Shown here: positions 56,350 through 63,904 of the stretch, piece after piece
How positions within the stretch are numbered: the first letter of the stretch is position 1
Layout of the letters: each line of letters opens with the position of its first letter
Notes under the pieces: generated by a model
Told to the model about the DNA's origin: nothing
Seen by the model: the letters and a program-made list of their open reading frames with translations, nothing else
The model's database searches: none
Translations under genes and position numbers: made by a program
Origin: Nocardioides sp.
GTDB lineage: Bacteria > Actinomycetota > Actinomycetes > Propionibacteriales > Nocardioidaceae
Direction of reading: 5' to 3'
Length of the DNA: 64,000 nucleotides
Assembly (NCBI GenBank): GCA_002729525.1
Contig: PBYI01000039.1
Span: forward strand, 32,362 to 96,361

Positions 56350-57617
56350 GTGCGGGCGAACGCGACGATGTCGTCCTCGAACTCCCGCACCATCGCGGTG
56401 GTCAGCGTCGGCCGGATGTCCTCCACGACCTCCAGGTAGTCGCCCACCTCGGCCGGCCGGCGGGCGCCGTCGTCGACGGTCCGCTCGAAGCTGCGCTGGG
56501 CGACCGTGCGGGCGGCGTGCGCGATGTCGGCCGGGGTGAAGTGGCGTGACGCCTCGACCAGCGGGACCGGGTCGAGCTCCTCGCCGGCGGCGTCGAGGTG
56601 GGTGCGCCACATGGCCGTACGCGCCTCGTCGTCGGGCGGCCCGATCGGCAGCACGTAGTCGAAGCGGCCGTGCCGCAGGAACGCCTGGTCGATCGCCGAC
56701 ACCGAGTTGGTCGCGCAGACCAGCAGCCGGCCCTCCCGCTCGCGCAGGCTCACCAGCGCCTTCAGCAGCTCGTTGACCACCGCGACCGACTCCCCGCCGC
56801 CGGTGCGGGCGGCCGCGATCTCCTCCACCTCGTCGATGAAGACCACGACGTTGTCGAGCTCGGCCACCATGTCGAACGCCGCCGCGATGCCGGCCGCGAG
56901 GCCGCCGTCGGCGCCGGCCAGCCGGCTCGGGAAGAGCTCGACGAACGGCCACGCCAGCCGGGAGGCCACCGCCCGCGCGAACGTCGTCTTGCCGGTGCCC
57001 GGCGGCCCGAACAGCATCACCGCACGCGGCGGCTGCACGCCGTGCGCCCGGGCCTGCTCGGCCTGCGCGAGCGGCAGCACGAGGCGGCGCTCGATGAGGC
57101 GCTTCTCGTCGTGCATGCCCGAGATCGACTCCCACAGCCGCGCCGGCGGGACCGCCCCGCCGAGCCGGCGCAGGATCGGCGCCGCCCGGGGGCTGGTGAA
57201 CTCCCGCTTCTCGTAGACCACGAAGTCCGGGCGGGCGGCGAAGTCGCAGTTGAGGAAGGCCTGGGTGCCGGTCTCGTCGGCCGGCAGCAGCGCCCGGATG
57301 CGGCGTACGCCGGTCGCCACCAACCGGTGCTCCAGCTCGGTCACCAGGGCGCTGCCCAGGCCGCGGCCGCGCACCTGCGGGGCGAGTGCCAGCCGGATGA
57401 TCCACGCCTGGTCGCCCTGCACGGTGCTCACGGCCGCGCCGACGAGCTCGTGGCCGGCCTGCGCCACCACGGCCGGGTGCCGGTCGGTCGTCGCGGTGAC
57501 CACGTCGGCCAGCGGGAAGGCGGGCTCGCGCTTGGAGGTGGTGGAGGCGTCGTCGAGACGGACGAGGTCCTCGAGGTCGGTCGGCTCCAGGTCGCGCAGG
57601 GTCCACTCACGGGTCAC
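56346..57617 (-). CDS. GNAT acetyltransferase-AAA+ ATPase fusion protein
   Basis: 423 residues in two parts. Residues 1-140 form a GNAT domain with acetyl-CoA loop RGRGLGSALV (residues 83-92). Residues 165-420 form an AAA+ ATPase of the FtsH/Cdc48-like class: Walker A GPPGTGKT at 204-211, Walker B VVVFIDEVEE at 257-266, sensor 1 LLVCATNSVSAID and arginine finger in RHGRF. Pairing of an acetyltransferase with a remodelling ATPase suggests that it unfolds or remodels its acetylation target. The function is unknown to me. Near PNPOx and USP genes, so stress-related. Confidence 0.88.
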   Translation of the reverse strand: MTREWTLRDLEPTDLEDLVRLDDASTTSKREPAFPLADVVTATTDRHPAVVAQAGHELVGAAVSTVQGDQAWIIRLALAPQVRGRGLGSALVTELEHRLVATGVRRIRALLPADETGTQAFLNCDFAARPDFVVYEKREFTSPRAAPILRRLGGAVPPARLWESISGMHDEKRLIERRLVLPLAQAEQARAHGVQPPRAVMLFGPPGTGKTTFARAVASRLAWPFVELFPSRLAGADGGLAAGIAAAFDMVAELDNVVVFIDEVEEIAAARTGGGESVAVVNELLKALVSLREREGRLLVCATNSVSAIDQAFLRHGRFDYVLPIGPPDDEARTAMWRTHLDAAGEELDPVPLVEASRHFTPADIAHAARTVAQRSFERTVDDGARRPAEVGDYLEVVEDIRPTLTTAMVREFEDDIVAFART

Positions 57618-57744
57618 GGCGTGCTCCTCGACGTCGGCTGCGAGCGCCGAACGCTAGGTGAGGCCCAGGTCACACCGCTATCGGCGATGCGCAGGGCTGT
57701 TTGCGCGTCGCCGTACGGTGGCGGCCGACCCGAGGAGGACCCGC

Positions 57745-58377
57745 GTGACCCACCCCCGCGCCGTACGAGCGTCGCTCGCGAGCATCGCGCTCGCCGTCGG
57801 AGCCGGTCTGGCCGGGTGCTCCGGCGAGGACGCCGCCGAGCCCTCGTTCGCGGTCAGCACGGCGGCCGACGGGTCGACGTACAACAGCGCCGACGTGGCG
57901 TTCGCGACCGACATGGTCCAGCACCACGCCCAGGCCGTCGCCATGGCGGTCGTCGCCGACGGTCGCCCGCTCGACCCGGAGGTGGAGACGCTCAAGAACG
58001 TCATCCGCGAGGCCCAGGTGCCCGAGATCGAGACGATGTCGGACTGGCTCGTCGCCTGGGGCGAGCCGGTGCCGGAGACGATGATGGGCCACGGTGCGGC
58101 CGACCACGGTGCGCCGCTCAGCGAGGGCATGGAAGGCATGGACGCCGACATGCCCGGGATGATGACGGCCGACGAGATGGCCGGCCTGGAGAACGCCTCC
58201 GACGCCGACTTCCAGGACCTGTGGCTGGAGCTGATGCTCGAGCACCACCGCGGGGCGGTCTCGATGGCCGAGAACGAGGTGACCGAGGGCGAGGACGCCG
58301 ACGCGGTCGCGCTCGCCGAGGACGTCGTGACGAGCCAGGGCGCCGAGATCGAGACGATGGAGGCGCTGCTCGGCTGA
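57745..58377 (+). CDS. DUF305-family lipoprotein
   Basis: 210 residues. Lipoprotein signal with LAGC. DUF305 repeats: YNSADVAFATDMVQHHAQAVAMAVVA and FQDLWLELMLEHHRGAVSMAENEV, each with a QHH or EHH pair followed by Met. Between them is a Met/His-rich linker (MMGHGAADHGAP, MEGMDADMPGMM). DUF305 proteins often occur near copper or multicopper oxidase genes. The MCO is 0.6 kb downstream. GTG start behind GAGGAGG. Confidence 0.9.
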   Translation: MTHPRAVRASLASIALAVGAGLAGCSGEDAAEPSFAVSTAADGSTYNSADVAFATDMVQHHAQAVAMAVVADGRPLDPEVETLKNVIREAQVPEIETMSDWLVAWGEPVPETMMGHGAADHGAPLSEGMEGMDADMPGMMTADEMAGLENASDADFQDLWLELMLEHHRGAVSMAENEVTEGEDADAVALAEDVVTSQGAEIETMEALLG

Positions 58378-58383
58378 CTGCTG

Positions 58384-58418
58384 CGTCGGGGTGCCCGAGT
58401 GGCTCGGGCACCCCGACG
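58384..58418. terminator. strong bidirectional terminator hairpin
   Basis: Perfect 16-bp stem CGTCGGGGTGCCCGAG with its complement (58384-58399 with 58403-58418), loop TGG. Between the convergent DUF305 and DUF302 genes. Confidence 0.85.
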
Positions 58419-58429
58419 TACGCCGTCGC

Positions 58430-58831
58430 TCAGCCGAGGCGGGCGAGGGCGTCGGTCAGACGCGCCCGGGCGTCGTCGGCTACCTCGCGCAGCGCCTCCG
58501 GGACGTCTGCGGAGCCGAGGGAGACCATCGCGGCGGGATCGAACGCCTCGACCACGCAGCGGTCGTCGCCGGTGGAGCGGACCACGACGTTGCAGGGCAG
58601 CAGGGCCGCCACCGACGGGTCCGCGAGCACGGCCTGGTGCGCGAGCTGCGGGCGGCAGGCGCCGAGGATGACCTGGGGCGGGAGGTCGGCGCCGACCTTC
58701 TCGCGCAGGGTCGAGGCGAGGTCGATCTCGGTGAGGACGCCGAAACCCTCCTCGCCGAGGGCGGCCCGCACGGCGTCGAGGGTCTCCGCGAACGGACGTC
58801 CGACCGCGGCGGTCAGTGTGTAGGCGGTCAT
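58430..58831 (-). CDS. DUF302-family protein
   Basis: 133 residues: FAETLDAVRAALGEEGFGVLTEIDLASTLREKVGADLPPQVILGACRPQLAHQAVLADPSVAALLPCNVVV is the DUF302 core. Function unknown; members are frequent near redox and copper genes. ATG at 58831 behind AGGAGA. Divergent from the multicopper oxidase. Confidence 0.9.
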   Translation of the reverse strand: MTAYTLTAAVGRPFAETLDAVRAALGEEGFGVLTEIDLASTLREKVGADLPPQVILGACRPQLAHQAVLADPSVAALLPCNVVVRSTGDDRCVVEAFDPAAMVSLGSADVPEALREVADDARARLTDALARLG

Positions 58832-58855
58832 GGTTCTCCTATCCCGTGGTGGGGT

Positions 58856-58865
58856 TGTCCGGACA
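58856..58865. promoter_or_regulatory. TGTCCGGACA palindrome in the DUF302/MCO divergent spacer
   Basis: Perfect 10-bp palindrome in the 93-bp spacer. Its position suits coordinate control of both genes. The regulator is unknown. Confidence 0.4.
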
Positions 58866-58924
58866 GTTCTATCGTCAGAGGTGGAGGGACCCGGGAGCAC
58901 CACCCGGAGCGAGGGGGCGAGGAC

Positions 58925-60430
58925 GTGACCGAGCCGGTGCGTGGTGCCGACCGACCGCCACCCCGCGGGGGCGTGACCCGCCGTGGTGTGCTGGGTGCCG
59001 GCCTCGCGGTCGCCGCGGCCGCCGGTCTGGGCGCCTGGCGCTGGCGGCCCTGGTCCGACGGCGGCAGCGGTGCCACGACGGGTGGCACCTGGTCGCGTCC
59101 CGACGTACGACGCAGCGCGGCCGGCGTGCTGGACACGCGCCTGACGGCGCGCGCGGGTGTGCACGAGCTCGCCGGGGCCCGGGTGCAGAGCCTGGCGTTC
59201 GAGGGCGGGCACCCCGGACCGACGCTCCGCGTGGCCCCCGGTGACACGCTGAAGATCGAGCTGGTCAACGAGCTCGACGAGCCCACGAACCTGCACGTGC
59301 ACGGCCTCCAGGTGTCACCGGGCGCGCCGGGCGACGACGTCTTCACGCTGGTGCAGCCGGGCGCGTCGCGCACCTACGAGTACGACCTGCCGACCGACCA
59401 CCCGACCGGTGTCTTCTGGTACCACCCGCACGCCCACGAGCGGGTGGCCGACCAGCTCTGGGCGGGCCTGTGCGGCGCCATCGTGGTGTGCCAGGACCCC
59501 GCGGCCGACGAGTCGTCGACGGGGGAGCGGGTGCTCGTGGTCACCGACGTGACCCTTGCCGGCGACGCGGTGGCGGCCGTGTCGCAGCGCGACCGGATGA
59601 ACGGCCGCGAGGGCGATCTCGTGCTCGTCGACGGCCAGTCCGAGCCGGTGCTGGAGGGGGCTCCCGGGGCCACCGAGACGTGGTACGTCGTCAACGCGTG
59701 CTGCTCGCGCTACCTGTCCCTCCGCACCGACGGCGACCTCGCTGCCCGGTGCGTCGCGCGTGACCAGGGTGGCCTCGACGCACCCCTCGCGCTCGAGGAC
59801 CTCGTCGTCCCTCCGGGTGGGCGGGCGGTGCTGGAGGTCGACGTCGGTGACGGCAGCGTGCGCCTGGTGCCGGTCGACCGCGGCGGCATGGGAGGCATGG
59901 GAGGCACGGGCGGGATGATGGGCGGCTCGGGCGGCGGCACCGACGGGTCGGTGCGACTGCTGTCGGTGGTCACCGCCGACGCGGTGCCGGCGCCGAGCAC
60001 CCGGGTCGACGCCCCGGCGGCGCTGGGGGACCTGAGAGACCGACCGGTCGCCGTACGCCGCACGCTCACCCTGGCCTCGGGCATGGGTGGCGGGATGGGT
60101 GGCGGGATGCGCTTCACCGTCGACGGCGCGATGTTCGACCCCGACCGCACCGACCAGGCGGTGATCCTCGGCGACGTCGAGGAGTGGACGGTGCGCAACA
60201 CCAGCTCGATGGCGCACCCGTTCCACCTGCACGTGTGGCCGATGCAGGTGCTCGTGGACGGCGCGGGGGACGTCACCGAGCCGCGGTGGCTCGACGTCGT
60301 CGACGTGCCGGCGTACGGCGAGGTCGTGGTGCGGGTGTCGTTCGACCGCTTCCCGGGGCGCAGCGTCTACCACTGCCACGTCCTCGACCACGAGGACCTC
60401 GGGATGATGGGCGTCGTCGAGGTCGGCTGA
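58925..60430 (+). CDS. multicopper oxidase (CueO/laccase type)
   Basis: 501 residues. Tat-like signal TRRGVLGAGLAVAAAAGLG. All four copper-binding motifs are intact: HVHGL (H124, H126), WYHPHAH (H167, H169, H171), HPFHLHVWP (H431, H434, H436) and HCHVLDHEDLGM (H483, C484, H485, H489, axial M494). GMGG-type Met/Gly-rich stretches lie near residues 320-340 and 385-395, as in CueO-like Cu(I) oxidases. Likely oxidises Cu(I) or phenolics outside the membrane. GTG start at 58925. Confidence 0.94.
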   Translation: MTEPVRGADRPPPRGGVTRRGVLGAGLAVAAAAGLGAWRWRPWSDGGSGATTGGTWSRPDVRRSAAGVLDTRLTARAGVHELAGARVQSLAFEGGHPGPTLRVAPGDTLKIELVNELDEPTNLHVHGLQVSPGAPGDDVFTLVQPGASRTYEYDLPTDHPTGVFWYHPHAHERVADQLWAGLCGAIVVCQDPAADESSTGERVLVVTDVTLAGDAVAAVSQRDRMNGREGDLVLVDGQSEPVLEGAPGATETWYVVNACCSRYLSLRTDGDLAARCVARDQGGLDAPLALEDLVVPPGGRAVLEVDVGDGSVRLVPVDRGGMGGMGGTGGMMGGSGGGTDGSVRLLSVVTADAVPAPSTRVDAPAALGDLRDRPVAVRRTLTLASGMGGGMGGGMRFTVDGAMFDPDRTDQAVILGDVEEWTVRNTSSMAHPFHLHVWPMQVLVDGAGDVTEPRWLDVVDVPAYGEVVVRVSFDRFPGRSVYHCHVLDHEDLGMMGVVEVG

Positions 60431-60458
60431 CGGACGTGGCTGACGTCGCCCGCCACCC

Positions 60459-61637
60459 TCAGCGCGTGTGGTGCTCGCCGGCGAGCAGCTTGCGGGCCAT
60501 CACGAGGCGCTGCACCTGGTTGGTGCCCTCGTAGATCTGGGTGATCTTGGCGTCGCGCATCATCCGCTCGACCGGGAAGTCCTGGGTGTAGCCGTAGCCG
60601 CCGAGCAGCTGGACGGCGTCGGTGGTGATCTCCATGGCGACGTCGGAGGCGAGGCACTTCGCCGCGGCACCGAAGAACGACAGGTCGGCGTCCTGGCGCT
60701 CGGACTTCGCGGCGGCGACGTACACCATCTGGCGGGCCGACTCGAGCTTCATCGCCATGTCGGCGAGCATGAACTGGATGCCCTGGAAGTCGGCGATGTG
60801 CTTGCCGAACTGCTGGCGCTCCTTGACGTAGTCGACGGCGAAGTCGAGCGCGCCCTGGGCGATGCCGATGGCCTGCGCGCCGATGGTGACGCGGGTGTGG
60901 TCGAGGGTCTGCAGCGCGAGCTGGAGGCCACGCCCTTCCTCGCCGACCATCCGGGACTCGGGGATGCGGACGTCGTCGAAGAGCAGCTCGCGGGTGGGGG
61001 AGCCCTTGATGCCGAGCTTGCGCTCCTTCTCGCCGAAGGTGAAGCCCTCGTCGGTCTTCTCGACGACGAACGCGGTGATGCCCTTGCCGCGGCCGGCGTC
61101 GGGGTCGGTGACGGCCATGACGGTGTAGAAGTCCGAGACGCCGGCGTTGGTGATCCACGACTTCTGGCCGTTGAGCACGAAGTGGTCGCCGTCGCGGACC
61201 GCGCGGGTCTTCATCGAGGCGGTGTCGGAGCCGGCGTCGCGCTCGGAGAGGCCGTAGGAGAAGCCCTGGCCGGCCGCGAGGCGCGGGAGGTAGGCCTGCT
61301 TGACCTCCTCGGAGGCACCGAGCAGCAGCGGCATCGAGCCGAGCTTGTTGACGGCCGGGATGAGCGAGGACGACGCACAGCCGCGGGCGACCTCCTCGAT
61401 GACGATGCAGGTGGCGAGCGCGTCGGCACCGACCCCGTCGTACTCCTCGGGCACGTGCGGGGCGTGGAAGTCCGACGCGACGAGCGCGTCGTGCGCCTCC
61501 TGCGGGTAGCGGGCCTGGTCGTCGACGTCGGCGGCGTACGGCGTCACCTTGTTCTCGACGAGTTCGCGCACCGCGTGCCGCAGCTCCTCGTGCATCTCGT
61601 CGGTGCGGAACAGGTCGAAGTCGGCGTTGCCGGCCAT
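60459..61637 (-). CDS. acyl-CoA dehydrogenase
   Basis: 392 residues. FAD and substrate motifs ITNAGVSDFYTVMAVTDP (from WITNAG), YGLSERDAGSDTASMKTRAV, and catalytic Glu E370 in IYEGTNQVQR. LGGYGYTQDFPVERMMRDAKI is also diagnostic. Close to short-chain/general acyl-CoA dehydrogenases. ATG at 61637 behind GAGGGAG. Divergent from a TetR gene whose operator lies between them. Confidence 0.94.
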   Translation of the reverse strand: MAGNADFDLFRTDEMHEELRHAVRELVENKVTPYAADVDDQARYPQEAHDALVASDFHAPHVPEEYDGVGADALATCIVIEEVARGCASSSLIPAVNKLGSMPLLLGASEEVKQAYLPRLAAGQGFSYGLSERDAGSDTASMKTRAVRDGDHFVLNGQKSWITNAGVSDFYTVMAVTDPDAGRGKGITAFVVEKTDEGFTFGEKERKLGIKGSPTRELLFDDVRIPESRMVGEEGRGLQLALQTLDHTRVTIGAQAIGIAQGALDFAVDYVKERQQFGKHIADFQGIQFMLADMAMKLESARQMVYVAAAKSERQDADLSFFGAAAKCLASDVAMEITTDAVQLLGGYGYTQDFPVERMMRDAKITQIYEGTNQVQRLVMARKLLAGEHHTR

Positions 61638-61674
61638 GCGGGGCTCCCTCGGGCTTGAGACTGCGGTTCGTCGA

Positions 61675-61693
61675 TGTGATACCCAGTGTCACA
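61675..61693. promoter_or_regulatory. TetR operator between the acyl-CoA dehydrogenase and tetR genes
   Basis: TGTGATAC-CCA-GTGTCACA: 8-bp arms with one mismatch. It lies in the 129-bp divergent spacer, 38 bp from the dehydrogenase ATG. Confidence 0.6.
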
Positions 61694-61766
61694 CGCGTAG
61701 GGTCGGGGCACAAACCCGCCCGACCGACGACCTCGCCACCCGCCGTCCAGTCCAGGAAGGACCCGC

Positions 61767-62435
61767 GTGCCCGGCCAGAGCAGCACCCGCGATCGGATGG
61801 TCGACGCCGCCTTCGCGCTCTTCGACGAGCAGGGGTACGACGCGACCACGGTCGACGCGATCGTCGAGCGCGCGGGCGTCAGCCGCTCCACCTTCTTCCG
61901 GGCGTTCGGCTCGAAGGAGGACGTGATCTTCCCGCACCACCCCGACCTGCGGGCGCGGATCGAGGCGCGCCTGGCGGCCGGCTCGGCCGAGACCCGGGTG
62001 GTCGCCGTGCGGGAGGCGGCCGGCCTGGTGCTGGAGCAGTACCTCAGCGAGGGTGACGTCGCACTGGCCCGCTACCGGCTGACCCGCACGGTGCCCGCCC
62101 TGCGCGGCCGGGAGATCGCCTCGATGCTGGGCTACCAGCAGCTCTTCCGGGAGGCGCTGCTCCACTGGCTCGACGGCCCGGACGCCGAGCTGCGCGCTGA
62201 GCTGCTCGCCGCCGGCATCGTGACCGGTCACAACGTGATCCTGCGGCGGTGGCTGCGCGGTCAGACCGACGACCCGCGGGGCGAGCTGAGCCACGCGCTG
62301 GACCTGGTGATGGAGTCCCGTGGGCTGGCCACGGCGGCCCCGCACGGCGCGCTCGGCACCACGGTGGTCGTGGTCGAGAGCAACCGCTCCGGCGCCGAGG
62401 TCGCCGACGTCGTACGTCGCGCGCTCGAGGGCTGA
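61767..62435 (+). CDS. TetR-family regulator
   Basis: 222 residues. HTH: MVDAAFALFDEQGYDATTVDAIVERAGVSRSTFFRAFGSKEDVIF. The ligand domain is not assigned. It lies divergent from the acyl-CoA dehydrogenase and probably represses it and itself, releasing on an acyl-CoA or fatty acid. GTG start with AGGAAGGA upstream, and TAGGGT at 61698-61703 as a possible -10. Confidence 0.9.
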   Translation: MPGQSSTRDRMVDAAFALFDEQGYDATTVDAIVERAGVSRSTFFRAFGSKEDVIFPHHPDLRARIEARLAAGSAETRVVAVREAAGLVLEQYLSEGDVALARYRLTRTVPALRGREIASMLGYQQLFREALLHWLDGPDAELRAELLAAGIVTGHNVILRRWLRGQTDDPRGELSHALDLVMESRGLATAAPHGALGTTVVVVESNRSGAEVADVVRRALEG

Positions 62436-62497
62436 TCCGGACGCGCGACGTCGGCGGTCCGAGCGGCGTCGCGGCCCCCGCCGTACGTCCCGCTCGA

Positions 62498-62519
62498 AGA
62501 GGGGTCCGTAGACCCTTCT
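62498..62519. promoter_or_regulatory. DosR-box-like dyad upstream of the universal stress protein gene
   Basis: AGAGGGGTC-CGTA-GACCCTTCT: 8 of 9 pairs match, and the centre fits GGGNCNNNNGNCCC. It ends 31 bp before the ATG at 62551, in promoter position. Confidence 0.5.
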
Positions 62520-62550
62520 GCGGGGTCCTGCCCTGGGGTTCGCTAGGTGT

Positions 62551-63360
62551 ATGGAGCTCGACAGCAGCAGTGGCGTCTCGACGCGTCGCGTGGCCGCCGC
62601 CGTGGCGGGCAAGCCTGCGGACGCAGCCGTCGTGCGGGCGGCGGTCGACGCCGCGCGCGCCCGCGGCGCCGGGCTCGACCTGATCCACGTCGCGGCCAGC
62701 GTCAGCACGGGAGGCTGGATGCCCGCTGCGATCCCCGAGGCCGTGGCTCTCGGGCGTCGGGTGCTGGGGCGGGCCGTGCGCGACGCCCACCGCGACGCGC
62801 CCGACCTGGAGGTCACCGGCACGCTGCGCACCTGCGCCGTGGTGAGCGACCTGGTCGACGCCTCGCGCGGGCTGCCGTTGCTGGTCGTCGGCCGGGAGGG
62901 CCGGCGTGGCTGGTCGCGGGCGGTGCTCGGCCCGGTCACCACCGCGCTCGCCGCGCACGCGATGTGCCCCGTGCGGGTCGTCCCGCCGGCGCGGCCGGAG
63001 CCGTCCGGTCCGGTCGTCGTGGCTGTCTTCGACGTCGACGGTGCGGAGCGGCTCGTGGTGCACGCCGCCCTCGCCACCCCGCGGGGGGCGCGGCTGCTCG
63101 TCCACCACCGCCCGGAGGGCCTCACTCGCTGGGGCGCCGTGGCCGACCTCCTCGCCGCGGCCCGCACGGCCCGGCCGGACATCGTGGTCGAGGCCGTCGT
63201 CGACCCGCGAGACCGCTCCGAGTCGCTGCTCGACCTGTCCGTGGGAGCGTCCCTGGTCGTCGTCGGGCGTCGGCGCGGGGTGCTGGGTGAGCGACTGGGG
63301 CGCACGACCCGGCGTCTGCTCGACCACGCCTACGCGCCCGTCGAGGTCGTCCCGGCCTGA
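62551..63360 (+). CDS. universal stress protein with two UspA domains
   Basis: 269 residues. Two tandem UspA folds: RVAAAVAGKPADAAVVRAAVDAARARGAGLDLIHVA opens the first, LLVVGREGRRGWSRAVLGPVTTALAAHAMCPVRVV closes it; VVVAVFDVDGAERLVVHAALA opens the second and LVVVGRRRGVLGERLGRTTRRLLDHAYAPVEVV closes it. The ATP-type loop GxxGRxGWSR is only partly kept. In actinobacteria such proteins are typical of hypoxia and stationary-phase regulons. ATG at 62551, no ribosome site. Confidence 0.92.
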   Translation: MELDSSSGVSTRRVAAAVAGKPADAAVVRAAVDAARARGAGLDLIHVAASVSTGGWMPAAIPEAVALGRRVLGRAVRDAHRDAPDLEVTGTLRTCAVVSDLVDASRGLPLLVVGREGRRGWSRAVLGPVTTALAAHAMCPVRVVPPARPEPSGPVVVAVFDVDGAERLVVHAALATPRGARLLVHHRPEGLTRWGAVADLLAAARTARPDIVVEAVVDPRDRSESLLDLSVGASLVVVGRRRGVLGERLGRTTRRLLDHAYAPVEVVPA

Positions 63361-63676
63361 TCCTCGCGGGGTGCCGGTCGTCGCCGGTCGTCGAGTAGCC
63401 GCGGAGCGACGCAGGAGCGCGGTCTGAGGTGGTTGAGCCCTTCGAGACGCCTCGTCCCTCGGCTCCTCAGGAACCCCCCGACCGAGCCCTCGGCGAGGGA
63501 GGTGTCGAAACCACCGCGAGAGGCGCGCCGACCAGGGCGCCAACCGGGGTGCTCGCGGCGACACGCCGTCCCGGGTGTCCGTTCTGTCTCCACAGGTATC
63601 GCCGCAGGTCAGACTGGGTGTGGAGGCTGTGAATGGCCGGGGGTGGGTGTCGGTGGTCGGTGGCATCGTGGCCGTC
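63361..63676. other. 316-bp intergenic stretch with a repeat element
   Basis: No credible coding frame. It contains the imperfect inverted-repeat element at 63428-63515 and otherwise nothing I recognise; the last 30 bp carry the DUF222 gene's start region. Confidence 0.6.
63428..63515. repeat. REP-like intergenic inverted-repeat element
   Basis: Begins GGTGGTTGAGCCCTTCGAGAC and ends TGTCGAAACCACC, so the termini are inverted repeats (GGTGGTT.GA and TCGAAACCACC). The interior is GAGACGCCTCGTCCCTCGGC and CTCCTCAGG with imperfect pairing. Elements with these ends are, from memory, common between genes of Nocardioides-type genomes and near 13E12 repeats. A similar fragment (GTCGAGTAGCCGCGGAGCGA) precedes it. 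Confidence 0.6.
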
Positions 63677-63904
63677 ATGGCAGCCACCACCACGACCCTC
63701 GTCGGACATCCGGTCACCGACACGGTGACCGGCTGCCGTGCCGCGGTCGCGGACGTCCGCGACGCCCCGTTGTGGGCCCTGGGAGCGCAGGAGACCCGCG
63801 ACGCCCTCGCCGACCTGGTCGCGCTCGAGGCGCAGCTGACCGAGCTCAAGGGTCGGCTGATCGTGCACGGTCGTGAGGTGGCGATCGAAGCAGAGTCCGG
63901 TGCC
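63677..63904 (+). CDS. DUF222/13E12-repeat-family protein, N-terminal fragment
   Basis: MAATTTTLVGHPVTDTV... DALADLVALEAQLTELKGRLIVHGREVAIEAESGA is the start of a DUF222 protein (13E12 family, usually about 400 residues, often ending in an HNH nuclease domain). Only 76 codons fit the family. After that the DNA turns into its own reverse complement, so the frame reads through into RTPGHRTLL and stops at 63973. On the minus strand, the same gene 3' portion of the fragment is read in mirror image from 64000 inwards. Confidence 0.75.
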
